This document shows positions 38,801 to 51,175 of a stretch of DNA of 64,000 bases, one piece after another (within the stretch, counting starts at the first letter, position 1; every line of letters starts with the position of its first letter). Source of the stretch: Hymenolepis diminuta. Lineage: Eukaryota; Platyhelminthes; Cestoda; Cyclophyllidea; Hymenolepididae. The notes under the pieces were generated by a model that saw only the letters and a program-made list of their open reading frames with translations, made no database searches and had not been told where the DNA came from. Location: NCBI GenBank assembly GCA_900708905.1, contig CAADRB010000044.1, positions 597,303 through 661,302 on the forward strand. Direction: 5' to 3'. Made by a program: the position numbers and the translations under genes.

Positions 38801-40268
38801 ATGATCTCTCTCTTCCTCATCAATTTTTGATCAAACTGAATTCCTGACTAAAACATGCTCCAAACTTATTCACTAACGGATAGGAAACCAACAAAACAAA
38901 GCTTATAGGGAGTGTTTAATTATTTTTTCGGGATGAGTAATTCCAGGAGATTTTTCTAATTTCCTGTCATGTTAACCGAGAAACGAGCGCACACCATCCC
39001 CGACAGCTTGACGACTATTTGGGACTAAAGCTTTCAACACTCCGGCGGTGTTTTGATATCCCAACATCAATAAAATGAAGACAACTTAAATCCATATATA
39101 ATGGCTTTTTTGATTAATAAAACGCCTTGGGTTGACTGTATTCTGCCTTAACCTTCTTGCTCTAGTCTGAGTAAGTGAGCATATATGTCATAGCGCTAGA
39201 AACTGGCCTTCCTGGCATTACAGGAGCATAAGAGGTAAAATAACACTCTCAGGTTATAAATAAACATCTTTTATTACAAATAAGGAAGAAACTATTCGCA
39301 TTCCGCTACTCCGGGTACATCCATAATCAATCATCAATCCCATCTTCCTTTTTATAACTCCAGGCTTTCAATAAGACAGAAATTTCCCGTCATATGAAAA
39401 TTTAAGGAAATATTTTAAGAGAAGGGAAATCTGAACGGCTGCAATGTTGAATTCTTAAACAGAAATTATAGGCCAAGTATGTTAAAAATAAATGCAAATA
39501 TGTAGACGATTTTACAAAAAACTAGCAACAAAATCCTTGAGCATGTAGAAAAGGAAAGGTAAGATCTCAATATATGATTGATTCCTAAGGATAAAATGAC
39601 AAAATTGTTAACAATACATAGATATTTCTCAATAAATGGCCTATTGTGCTTATAGGAAAACACAATCGGAAGAGAATTTATACATTGATGAATAAAAGTA
39701 TACAGACCATTTATCTGTAAATTTCCATATATATGGTTATGTAAACTGACACAAATATTGAAAACGAAAAACGCAACTGATACTTGCCTGTCAAACTGAG
39801 ACGTTCAATATGCAGACTTGAATCACTATATTCAAATTTTGCAAAAAAATATTTGGATAAAGAATAGTTAAGATGCATACGCGTGAAAAGTTGAGAAAAT
39901 TATATACACATTGGAAAGCTCACAATAAAATCTGGCCGCAGAAGTTTAATGCGTTGAACGATGACATAGTTTGAGATAAGATCAGCTTCGGTAACGATTT
40001 CCTCTTTGGTTCCTCTACCAGCACGATCAAGTTGGAGCAGAGCAGGTTTCTTGTGGAAATCGAGCGGTTTGAGACACTTCATGGATTTTATTGCGTCACC
40101 AGCTTCCTCCACAGCTGTTACCATAGTCACAAATACTCTTCTCAAACTGACAACGTCTGGATTGGCTTCATAACCGGCTCTACCATTATCGGAGAATAGG
40201 AATAGGAGGAGACTGATGCCACTCACGGCCAGAACAAATATGCCTTTATTTGTTAGAGATATTTGCAT
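29842..40268 (-). CDS. BPNT2: Golgi-resident 3'(2'),5'-bisphosphate nucleotidase, gPAPP/IMPAD1-like
   Basis: Coding exons: 40268-39924, 36781-36559, 36490-36395, 35925-35734, 30113-29842. They total 1,128 nt, giving 375 residues (human BPNT2 has 359), all joins in frame. The enzyme hydrolyses PAP, the by-product of sulfation, to AMP in the Golgi lumen, supporting proteoglycan sulfation. Evidence: an N-terminal signal anchor (residues about 9-25), the metal-site region VTEADLISN (92-100), INSEE (126-130), the family signature WIDPLDATQEF (178-188) with both aspartates, SRSHS, IIAAGGSGYK, and WDVCGPSTIL near residue 309 corresponding to the WD-x-C block. Metal-binding residues look intact, so it should be active with magnesium. 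Introns of 3.1 and 5.6 kb carry SINE, R1 and R4 copies; the other two are 68 and 469 nt. Confidence 0.93.
31365..31560 (+). repeat. tRNA-SINE family copy (in a BPNT2 intron)
   Basis: It contains GAGATCACGAGTTCGATGCTC (box-B-like), then GATCAACATGAGGG, GTAGAATGCGAGTTTCTCAT and GTGGCTCCCGAATACC. The same blocks occur in order in the 37950 copy. Confidence 0.7.
31930..32130 (+). repeat. Repeat R4, copy
   Basis: TACCGGTTATTAAGCACT, CAATCCAGGGGACAAATCG and TACAACCCGAATCC align in order with 50590-50720, and in part with 3005-3125. Confidence 0.5.
32375..32440 (+). repeat. Repeat R1, short piece
   Basis: TTGGCCGTAGTTTCATCACC followed by TTGACTGCCGATAAG matches the outer end of the R1 copies at 28770 and 60410. 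Confidence 0.45.
33295..33400 (-). repeat. tRNA-SINE family head with box A and box B
   Basis: On the minus strand GGTGTAGCGGTAGG (box-A-like) is followed about 30 nt later by AAGGTCGATACCC (box-B-like), in a tRNA-like arrangement. The intervening TTCTGC and the lack of stable arms show it is tRNA-derived, not a functional tRNA gene. Confidence 0.65.
37950..38140 (+). repeat. tRNA-SINE family copy (in a BPNT2 intron)
   Basis: GCAGAGTCAGAGGTCACGAG, then CTCAACAAGAGAGGTGTAG, AAGTTTCCCATAAGAGCGGC and GCTGTCCTCTACTCAA follow the same order as the 31365 copy. Confidence 0.7.
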
Positions 40269-40910
40269 TGTTTCAAATTATGTTCCTAACTGAAATAAAT
40301 TTGCATCATAAGAGCTAAATATCAACCAACTGTGTAAACAGCCAATTGCAAAACGGTTATGCCAAAATTTAAATTAAAAGTAGAGAATATTCCAATAAAA
40401 GTAAAACCTGAAAAATACCTAGTAAACGACGACGGAAGCATCTAGCCAGAGTCGTTCGATTGCAATTTTTGAAAATGTGAGGTTTGTTGATGTACTTAAA
40501 TTTAATTACAAGGTCGGTTATTATTAAGATAGAGAGTAAATCAAGTGCATGTTTTAAATAATTTCCCAGAGAACAGAATTTATTTCTCTGCCATCTTTAC
40601 TTTAATTTGTAATATTTGCTTTTGTTTATATCATACTGCTATATTGAAAATAAATCAGTCAAATTTTACATTAGAAGGTGAATTCTCCAACTGCTTTCCT
40701 TTTTTTATTGTTTTAAATAATGCAATAATTGAAGTTTCTCTGCAATGAGCATATTAACCTCAATTTTTTAAAAAAGGTATGTGTTTTTTTGCTCAACGTA
40801 GGGACCTGTACTTTCATAATACGTGCAGAATTCACTTAAATAATACAAGTTCCGAGCTTTTACTGAGCTTCCGTCTTAGCTAATTAAATTACAGTTCCTT
40901 TTACAATTAG
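40269..40910. other. Upstream region of BPNT2
   Basis: AT-rich DNA above the BPNT2 start codon. It should hold the BPNT2 promoter and may also serve the candidate gene on the opposite strand. No clear TATA or initiator element stands out. Confidence 0.4.
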
Positions 40911-43900
40911 CTCGGTCGCCCACTTTCTACAATTAACGACTACTCATACGCTAGGAAGAAGATGGAAGAATATTTATTGTTCGAACAGTGGTTCACTGTT
41001 GAGAAAATAAATATACTTATATATCGGATTAGATATGAAATCGAAAATATTCGATTCGGCTTCTCAACAGTTATGTAAATTAGTAAAGTATTTAAAGTTA
41101 GCATGTTCATGTTTACTTTGTACGAATATGCAAATACTTGTTACTCGATTACCTGATTATTTCATAAAATTTTCTGATGATTTGATGTAACCTCTTTAAT
41201 GAAGTTAGCTTGCCGTAAGAATGGAAACAAATCGCCTCTCTTAAGTTCTCCATATTGTTGAATCTAATAAACTGTCTTTAAAAAGGCAATAGGAATGTCC
41301 ACAAAGCTTATTGTCCTATTTAATAAAAATTTTTTTATTTTCCTGCTACTTTAATTCCAGCTTCACCAACTGCCTTTCATTTAAAATAGGTAAAAGAAGC
41401 CTACCATAAACTACTTATTTTTTTTCCACAGCGTGATTTGCCTTTGCTAATATTTGATTTGGTATGTTCGTATTCATAATTAGTGCAATACGTAGTAATG
41501 CTACGCAGATTACATTAGTCAAGTGTGCAGGTCGCTGCACAATTTTAAATCGATTTATTATTTATCTTACAACTTGTTGAGACTACTCACTGTGATATTT
41601 TTAGTGAATATTTCGCTTTTTCATGGACATTAACAACTAATTATACCAATGTTCTTAAATGCCTAATTTTTTCGACAATCCTAATTAAACATTGGTCTGT
41701 CCTTAGTTGCTTTTAATAGGAAAATTATTTCAATTGAAATTTCAGTTATTTTAACCTTAGGTAAAATCCCATATTTTTGGGAAATAAATATAATCTTCTA
41801 TGAAATGTATACTTCAATAATATGCGACTAATAGTAATATCTTTCGTGTTTATACCACTTATCGTTCAATGATTTGCAAAATAATTTATTTATTCAAATT
41901 TGATAGTACGTAAAAATGTTCTGTTTGTCATGCTGATAAAAATCTTGAGTGATAGTAAATTTTTGCTGATACTCAAGACGTCCGCATTTCCTAAATTAAC
42001 TTATTTGCAATGTTACATAAACAATAATAGTGATAATAATAATTTTCAAGCCCATTTAGGAAATCATTTCGAAGCGCTCATCTTGGGTAGAGAACAACAT
42101 CATGGAGCCTCGAATTCTGCCATCTTTGATAATTAGTAAGAATTAACCAGTGCCATTTCGCTCACTGGAATAATTTTACAATAATTATCTGCTCATCTAA
42201 TGCAATTTATTAAAAATTCAACCTGTAAGTTAGCGAATAAAATGCTTAAAACGAGATGTACATAACAATAGAAAAATGTGAAAAATTATTGACCTATTGC
42301 ACATTCTTTTGCTGTCACCAAATGAAGTCGGTAAATATTAATTCTAATAATTATGAGACAACACACATTTGCATTCAATTGGCATACTTCATATAATCTG
42401 ATCCCAAGTAAACATTTCCAATAATTTCGCGACTATTTACTGACCACAACTTTAAATATTATTATTAGTTGATCACTAGCCTTAAATATATTGCATATTT
42501 CAAATGATTGACAAAATTCCAATTTTGACTTGAGTAGGAGGAAGATGTTCTGGAATCGCTCAAGAGAGAAGTTTATGTTCCCTCCTGCTGATCTGTATTA
42601 ACTTGTGTGGTTGTGCACCAACATTGCTAGATTTGTGCCTGTGTGAATGGATAAAAGTTCACATATTTCAAATACGATATATGCATATATTAATAAAAAA
42701 TAATATACTACCACAATCGGACACACGAATATGTAGCTATAGCTGCGGGAAATAATTTGGGGGAGAGGCGAGAACAATGATCCCGTCGATATTAGCAAAA
42801 GCATTACTTTCGGAGAAAATTCCGTTTTCAATTGACAGCTTCACACTTCACTGTTTTCACTCGAATTTACTTGAGTTAGGGATTAAAACTTTTAGAGACT
42901 GGAATTGACATTGCTGCTTTAGACAAGGCGACTCGGTCATGCCAAACCAGTATTGCCTTGGCCAGTTCTTCTTTGTATCTGATAATCCAAAAGAAGTATT
43001 GGTGTTATAGAACTTGGGAGACATTCCATAATAAGTTAATGGTGATGTCCTCTTTGTTGAAGCTTGGTCGTGCAGAATCCGCTGAGTTGGCAAAATTGCA
43101 GTTCTAAGGGCAGCCTTCTCTCTTTTTAGGAGAAATCCTTAAAGCTGCCGTTTTCAGACACTTTTTAGTACTATTGCGGAAAGAGGGTAGTAGAGGATGG
43201 GATCTGCAAAGATCTCGATACGCGCTAAAGTTATTTTGACTGATAATTTTGAATTTTCAGATTGGGTCGGTGCCTCAGGAGTTGCTGATTGGCCGTACAT
43301 TTTTGAGGTTATCTCATCCACCTCTGTCTCATCTGCATTGACCGGCAACCTTAGATTTATGAGAAATTTGCCTATTAAATACTATTTAGGGCTTGGTAAT
43401 TAAAAAAGGGCTGCAGAGTAAATTCTATTTGGTCTGAACAATTCCAGAATATAGAATCTATAATTTTCTCTCCGTTTTCTCGTTTTTATTATGCAAGGTA
43501 ATATGAATCGGGATGAATGAGATTGACTGATCAAACCTACAAATTTGTTACTGTTTTATTTATCACACTTTGCTTTAGCTTTCTCATAGTACCAGTATCA
43601 TTGCGCATCCAAATGGCAAGATGGCTGACCGCAACAATTAAGGAGGCAGTAGATATGGAGTTTCTACCAAAGGACACTTCGTAATGCTTTTCCTCTCTTC
43701 AAGATGCGTGTTGGAAAAGACGTCCCTAAAAGAGTTTGGCAATTATTATATGATTATATGCGTGTTTACTTGATTAGATATTATGAAATCGATGTTCAGT
43801 GATGTGAATAGCCAATCACAATTTTAATACGTAAAATGGTCGTTCCAGTGCTTCTCATCAGAGCGTCTCCAGGATATCTTTCAATTATCATGTCAAATGT

Positions 43901-46900
43901 TGCTTACTCCTTCTTTAGCAGGTTCATGAAGCAGTGTGGAATAAATGAAATATCACATGTAATATGAATGTATGCAATTCGAAATGTGTACCATCAGAAA
44001 TGAGGGGGAAATTTATTTAGAGTGTTACTAATGCGAATATTTGTTGGCTTACTTTAATCCTTTTATTTAATCATATTATTTGTCCTAAAGGTCCTTTAGA
44101 GACAAGCATTTATATATTAGTTTAATATTGTTCATCTGAACATTAATAGTTCAATCTTGAGTGAGCACAGGTCATTGTACTCTGCTAAAATAGAAAGCTT
44201 CGACTGGTTCTAAAGCCATTAGCATTCGCAGTCACCAACAAAAATCTCGACGTTAAATATACTACTAAAATAATTTCGTACATTCTATAGTAATTAAAGC
44301 ATATTAATCGTCCGTCATTTTTCTCTTAATCTTTGTGTATTTAATCGCAATAAACTTATAATCATTCACGTTGCACAAAGTCATTAGTTTCTGTCCAACA
44401 TCCTCCTGTGGTAAAAAGAAAGCGGACTTCTCTATTCTGTTAGATCATCAGTTCTTTTACCTAAATAGCAGCATTATTTTCAATGATGAGAGAGGAAAGT
44501 GCTTCCAAATCAGTCACATGTGAGTGAATTGAGTTTGTCTGATTTATGGTGATATGTACTAATCGAAAATCTATCTACATTATACCAACTTTCAGCTCAG
44601 AAACCTTAATGATAGGAGTCGAGCAATTATATTCTAATTATCGCCCGAAGCCAAACAGACGAAACTCTTTCAAAAGTCCTAAACCAAGTAAGTTTTGAGG
44701 ACGGAAGAGTATGAATAAATGGAATATTTGGACAACTTTTTCTATAATTATCCTAATTTCCTCTTAATTGAACTTTATGTTTAGAGTACAATGGGAATAA
44801 TCGTACCCTAAAATAGCAACAAAATTTTGGCTTTTGGTAATGCATCAGGAAAATTTCAATTTCAGCAGATTGCTCTTGACCTGGAAATGAAGGATTAGTA
44901 AATAAAAGAATTTCTAATTATTTGAGAAATAAAATTACACAACCCAATTTTCTAAATTTGATTATTTAAAGGTGTACGTTTTTTTGCTATCAAACCATCT
45001 GGTTTTTAAAATGTGGGTCATATAAATAAGCAATCGAATGCCCACTTGGAACTCAGAACAAAGCTATCAGATTAATAATTATCATCAGTTTAACAACCCC
45101 TAATAAACAAATATTTATGCATATTAGGGTACCAAGTAAATGAATGGAAACATGAAAACAGTGAACTTTGGAAACAAAGTACTTTGTATTATTGGCTGGA
45201 ACACCTAAGTAATGAAATAACTACAGAAAGTTAGGAAATAAGAAGAGTCTGTCTAACGAAGCCAAATACTATTTTAACAGGTAAATTCTAATATGTGACT
45301 GGAATAATTTTATTAGAGTTCATCATGAGCAAATCTCAGTTAACTTTGCCATGTCAAAGCAGTTCAGTTAGTTCTGTCTTCCTGCTTTTGATTATGAGAA
45401 ACAAATGAATCGAGATGCCAATTGGTCAATCCATTTTTAACCTATCGGACCTAGGATTCAAATGATGATGCTTGAACTATGGCACTTCAACACACATTGC
45501 AGTGAATTATTCCCCTAAAGAGAAAGTCGTCAACTTAATGTTCTTGACGCCCCGACTCCGCTGCCTACATCTGTCCAAATCTTCTCTCTCCCTTCTAGCT
45601 GTTATTGAACTAGTTTGCTGTTCCTCAAATTCAGTTACTTTCGAAATACTAAAATTAAAAATATTTATTTTTTGATGGTTAACTTATAACTTTAAAACTT
45701 AATTCTTCTTACTGTTCTTATTTTCTGCAGAAAATTTTTGGATGCCAAAAGAGCTTATTTGGTGGCTCAAGTAATTATTTTTAAGCGTAAGCTCAATTTC
45801 ATAAGACCTGCAATTTTGGAGATTTTTTCAAAAACATTTTCTTCTGTTTAGAGACAGCTATGTGAAAATTGCATTCATTTATTGTATTTGGCATTTCCAG
45901 AAGAATCTTTCTTGAAAAATGCGCCCCTGCTTTCGATTCTCGAGTTAAATGATCTTATCGTTTGTGACCTTAAAAATGCGTGAAACTGCCGGTCCTAAAG
46001 TCCTCGATAGAGGAATTTTGTCGCATTGACGTTGGCTAGTTATTGGTATTTCAAAGCATTCACATTCGTCTTGACGTTATTAATTGATAAATTATTTATC
46101 GAGGAAACGCCGTCTAAATATATCTGTTTCATAACTCCATGAGGTTAATCGCATTTTTAATGAAATTTATTTTATTTTATAACTATCAAAACTGTCATAT
46201 GACATTTGCATGTTCATTGTGAACTAATTTCTTCTGATCATTGCATTTCAAATCGTATAGCATAATTATTTACCGTGTAAAATAAATATCGGTTTTAGCC
46301 AGTCTTTCAGTCAGCCTGGTTGGCTCATAAATTCTCTTATTTCATATTAAATATTAAATAAAAAGAAAATAATAAAAACTATCCAGACGCCCTCAAAGCT
46401 AAGCTCCAACCGATCGAATAGTTCTAAAAAATCTCACGCTTTACAAGACTTTCCGAATAACAACAGGATGAGTAAATAAACATCCAACTTCCATTTATGA
46501 AAAAATTCCCAAACTAAGTGGAAAACTGTTTTAAGTTGCCTTTTGGGTTGTAGTAATTGAATAACTATTAGTAAAACCGTTAGCTGTTTCTTTAAACTCA
46601 AATTATAATTTTATATTTCCATTACTTATTGCAATTTCTAATTAATGTAGTTATTGTGAAAAGAGAAAAGATTATTATATTAATAATTACAACTATATTC
46701 TGTCCCGAAATTAAAATTTCTTTTAGAAGACCACGTCTTTAATGTCACTTGAATAACCAAACTAATGTGGAATTTATAGATAGATGAGTAATTTAAACAA
46801 CCTGATTTTTTAATCAGATGTAGTTTAATCAAGAGAGTTGCATGACTATGCTGTGAAATGGTCAGTCTTTTAGTTAAATTATATCAAAGTCGAGGATGTA

Positions 46901-49681
46901 TTCCTAAGTAAAAATGATACTTTTAAAATTTTAATTGAAATAGGGGGAAATAAATTTGCTATTAGGGAGAACCTAAGATCCTGTTATTTATGCGCTTAGA
47001 TAAATAAAACACTGACTAACTCAAGCACAATAAAAGAAGTGATAGCACCATTTAACCAGAAAGAAGGCACCCTGGATTGGTATAGATGAAAATCTTGCAT
47101 TCTTCCTTCCCTCCCGTTGACCAGAATGAATTACTAGATATGCATCGGTGAACATCGATCTGGTGATCTCTGACTTAACAAATGAATACTCAGATAGTGG
47201 TTCAAAACACGGATCAATAATTTTATTTATGTGAAAGCGATCGTATTCGGATTCATAAAAGGAGTTATGGATTCCCCTAGAATAAACATGCAAGAATGGA
47301 ATTCGTATAACCGATATTATGCAAAAATTCCTTCAAAAATATACTCATATTCTTTAATATCAAAAAATCCATTTTTCCCGGTTGGAAGATACGTAGGAAT
47401 GTCATTAATTCGCTACTTTGTACTGATAATCACTTAGTGAGTTATCCATTAATATATGCTAGATAAATATTTTTCATATTTCATAATAAAATTTCAGGAC
47501 TTTCAGCAAATTTAAGCCCCTGAATGCAGGAATAACAAATTAGTCCAGTAAATTATGAAAAAGAAGCAAGTCATAAAGTTATTGTTTCTGCAAACCTTGA
47601 GTTGTCCACACTGCCACTGTATACATTGTACTAATTTTCAGATTTCGTTGACTCCCATTTTCATAGGGGTACTTGGTTAATGATATTCAGAGTTTGTAAA
47701 CAGATCGATTTAATTTACTGATTGACCATGCTACCTCGACTCATCTCTGCCTTCGTAAAGTAGATGAGACCGGAGTAGATCCTTTTAAATATATGTAAGT
47801 ATTGCTTCTCATTTCTTATTGACTACAAATGAGGAAAAACCATCGACAATACTAACCAGATATTCTGGAAATTTGGAAACGGTTGAATTATTGTTAGAGC
47901 ATATAAATATTCTTTCTATTGCAATTTTTTGATTTAGGAGTTTTTTCCAAACTTTCGAACAACTTAAAAAACTGCAGAGAATACGGGGACATAACTCTTA
48001 CGCTTATGACAGTCTCCGCTACACCCTAGGTGAGAAGAGAGAAGGACAACAGAGACATCAAAGGACACGACCTCATTCAATCAGAAATCGAACGGTATAT
48101 TTTCCTTTTCTAAGTCACATTGTTTTATGATCTTAGGTAAACATTTACCTTTTAGGGTCTTGATTTTGCATATGGGGTCAAAGTTGACAATTAAACAATG
48201 AAATAACACTCATAACTAAATTAAAATTCCATTTATTACCGCTAACGCCGAAGACAGATCATACGGTAACCATAGTAATAATGATGAAAGGAAGGCGATA
48301 ACGATATGGGAATCGGATAGGAGTCGAAAATAAAAACGGTTTATCAGAAGAGTTTCGCTTCGCACACACTTAGTTTTGGGGATATAAGTCGTTACTGCAG
48401 GTTCTAATGTTTCAATATTCAAATTTCAAGATTTAATCTCTGAATCACTGAGTGAATTCTTTTTCGAAATGTCTAGAAATGATTGATCGATGGATTAATT
48501 TGAATGGACTTTTATAAAATGTAAACGTTTTTTCTTATTAATGCTAAAATAATGGCGGGATGGTGGTATCAAGTATGGTTTGATGTAGCAGAGGTCACAT
48601 GAATTCAATCACGATGAACTTACTTATTGAAGTAATGGTGATTTTCTTATTTTTCACGTCCGTAGTATTGTATGAAAAGTTAATTGCAAGAATAATGACT
48701 TCCTTCGCCTTTTTTACTATTAAAGTCTATAAACAATTTCATGATTTATTACAACCACAATTCAATCTATTCAAACACACAATTCATCCACTTTCAATGA
48801 TCCCCCTTATTAATATAAACAAAAAATTTTGAAGTCCACAAAATTGTTTAATTGATATATTGGAGAGATTATAACTAAATTAATGTAACAAAAATGATTC
48901 GATACAGTTTCCATATGAGTTAAACCGAGTGATGGACTGCTTTCAATTCTACACTTACTAAAATATGAAATTCGAAGATTTTGTTCCTGAGAACGGAAGA
49001 TTTTGGATAGAGACCTTCAAGGTTTACGTTATTTAATGGATTTAGAACCCAGCTTTGAAGGCCATACAGTGGGCAGGTTGAAAAGGAGTTGAGAATAAAG
49101 TTTATTTATTAAGGGACTCCTGCACTCATATAATTTAGCTCCTTAAAATTGCATTAAAGTGATACAGTTAGATAGTTCATGTTCTAATTTTCCAAAGTTT
49201 GAATTTCAGGATTCGTACAGTGGGTTCCTGTTCTGCGACCTCCAGAAATCAGTGGTTATTTAATTAAATTTGATCTGAATTCATACCATTTTAGTACGAA
49301 ATTTCTTCCACTTCCCAAAGTTCTAGCGGAGTGATTTACCTCGGTAATTTTAGCATAGCTGAATTCGATGAAGTTCGCTCAAGTTAAACTCTAGATTGCA
49401 CACCTATATCAATTAATAAATTAATACCTATGCAGAAATTAGGTCATTACCTTTGAATATTAAGGATAATTAAGTGAATAGTTAACATAATGCATTCTGC
49501 TTCGACCCAGCATGACAGATAACGATTATTCACAAAGCCACCGATTACTAATGTTGCGATTTCTGAACTCTGGCAGTCCTTTTTTACCTGTAAAGATCCA
49601 CAATTTAAACTCTACCATTTTCAGAGTGCCTTTTCGTCTGTACTTAGACGAATTTAAACCGACTGCTATTAAGAAAGTGTA
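40911..49681 (+). CDS. Candidate multi-exon gene, unrecognised
   Basis: Several plus-strand segments have protein-like composition and usable splice sites. Candidates: 40911-41074 (open 54 codons, good acceptor; includes ATRKKMEEYLLFEQW-like content around the ATG at 40962), 44596-44687 (acceptor TTTCAG, donor GTAAGT; content such as GVEQLYSNYRPKPNRRN), 45731-45770 (phase-matched to the previous one), 47704-47794 (HLCLRKVDETGVDPFKY) joined in phase to 47938-48094 (FEQLKKLQRIRGHNSYAYD), and a terminal segment about 49519-49681 ending in TAA (HRLLMLRFLNSGSPFLPV, then FRLYLDEFKPTAIKK). The 44596/45731 and 47704/47938 joins keep frame; the others cannot be chained without missing exons. I do not recognise a family. 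It could be one gene divergent from BPNT2, pieces of more than one gene, or chance. Confidence 0.28.
42045..42135 (-). repeat. tRNA-SINE family, tail piece
   Basis: Its reverse complement matches 11214-11310: GATGGCAGAATTCG, GGCTCCATGATGTTG, CTACCCAAGATGAGCG, TTTCCTAAATGGGCTTG. Confidence 0.6.
43150..43400 (-). pseudogene. Possible VPS13-like coding fragment
   Basis: A minus-strand frame reads KLSVKITLARIEIFADP followed by SAIVLKSV, then a stop. The pattern of a hydrophobic strand, IEIF, a short DP turn and AIVLK resembles the repeated strand motif of VPS13-type lipid-transfer proteins as I recall it. The continuation to about 42860 is open in pieces in different frames, suggesting a decayed copy or missed introns. 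The assignment is tentative. Confidence 0.2.
43620..43930 (+). repeat. tRNA-SINE family, degraded pieces
   Basis: CTTCAAGATGCGTGTTGGAA near 43698 resembles the tail block of the 11200 copy, and TTCTCATCAGAGCGTCTCCA near 43853 resembles the body block of the 37950 copy. Confidence 0.4.
47050..47185 (-). repeat. tRNA-SINE family copy
   Basis: On the minus strand: TAAGTCAGAGATCACCAGAT, then CCGATGCATATCTAG, TCTGGTCAACGGGAGGG and AGAATGCAAG, the family order. Confidence 0.6.
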
Positions 49682-50569
49682 AACAGTTACAATCAACTGC
49701 CTACTACAATTTCACTCCCCTTAAATGCTAAATTCTAACCGAACACCCTCGAAAATATTAAGAAATAAAGTTTTAAAGACAAAAAGGCCCACACTGGGAC
49801 TGCAGTCATTTAACAACTCCGTTTTCAAGACTAAAGTCACTCAGTTTACCTTTCTCTACTCCCCTCAATTAACGGTAATGATGAAAACTATGTACCACCT
49901 GTCCGAGTCATATCTTTGATTGATTATTACTTCAAATGGGCTAAAGTTATTACTACTCATTAATTGAAGTGTGTTGAAGTCACTTGATTAATTGGTAAAC
50001 ATTATTATTTTGTCAGTTTGTCTAAAATGGTTAAATACATTTTTTTTCATAAATAAGAGTTGGATAGGTAAATGTATAGTGCTTTCACCACGGTAATTGC
50101 AAGAATCCGAAATCCAAAGATCTGCGTTCTGTGAAAAGATTTTGACTAGTAATGGTACTCCTTTGGCTTGAATTATTTGAGTCTCGTGTAATCAGTTGGA
50201 GTATAGCTTAAATAAGTGGATGGTGAGCTGAATGAGAGTTTTGTGGACAAAAGTTTGCGTTCGTGTACATTTCTCAAATCGTTTTTTCACAGACTAGTCC
50301 TTGTTCTTTTGAGAGCCGAAGAAAGCGTATGTTTGTAAATGAAATAATTTTAAATTTAATTTATTAGTATAAACTTCGATTTGTAGTATATGAAACAATC
50401 TGATCAGACTAATCACTAAAAGTAATGTTCTTTTCCACTTAATTTTATCAAAACAACGAAATGACTCGTTCTCATACAACTATAAGAATATGTTGGATAC
50501 AGACAATCTAGTCTCATCCTGCCCTCTCGGTCTTGAAAAGAAGACAATGGAATGAAGTTAGGAGACCGG

Positions 50570-50750
50570 CCATCCTATCCAATCAACCGGTCAATAAGCA
50601 CTTAATTTTGTGGACAAGAATAGCCTCAGTATCCAGGGGGCGAATCACAAAACCTGAACTTCTGAATCTATAGGATTAACCTAACCATGAATTAAATTTT
50701 GTAAAACCCGATTTCAGAAATTCTTTGATATCCTGACATTAATCTCAATT
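50570..50750 (+). repeat. Repeat R4, copy
   Basis: ACCGGTCAATAAGCACTTAA, AGTATCCAGGGGGCGAATC and GTAAAACCCGATTTCAG align in order with 31965-32100. Confidence 0.5.
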
Positions 50751-51112
50751 TGTTTTCGATCGCCTTCGCTTCACCCCTTTTTTCCATTTTATCATTGCCT
50801 CATTTCACAGTTGCAAATCTCTGATGAAAAATGGCAAAAATCCAACATTATAAGATATAATATATTAAAAATTATAATCATCCGCCTATTTATAAAGACG
50901 ATATAAACCTTCGAGGTTTTAAATTTGGTTTGAGGTTCAATTTAAATTCAAATGTTTCTCTATGTCTAATAGAAAATCAAAATCCGTTGATTACATTCAG
51001 TAATTAAAATCTCACACTACATATAATGGAGAGCCATTGATCACTAATATACGCAACTCCACAATTAACACAAAGAAACACTGACACGAAATCCAATATG
51101 GTGATATATATG

Positions 51113-51118
51113 TTTAAT
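51113..51118 (-). promoter_or_regulatory. Candidate poly(A) signal (ATTAAA) of the AT-hook gene
   Basis: ATTAAA on the minus strand, about 58 nt beyond the stop codon. It is the common variant hexamer at a normal distance. Confidence 0.4.
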
Positions 51119-51175
51119 AATGAAATACAGGTTTTAATTTAACAAAATAGAAAACCATGGGAGATGAAGCGACCA

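Noticed and set aside
41361..41461. Two tiny plus-strand exons (41361-41389 and 41432-41461) with good splice signals near the candidate gene
   Set aside because: They cannot both be in frame with each other or with the neighbouring candidate, and are too short to trust.
49207..49340. Plus-strand segment after a TTTCAG acceptor, reading FVQWVPVLRPPEISGYLIKF, resembling a fibronectin type III strand
   Set aside because: Donor is weak and the phase does not fit the neighbouring candidate exons without extra assumptions; left out of the model.
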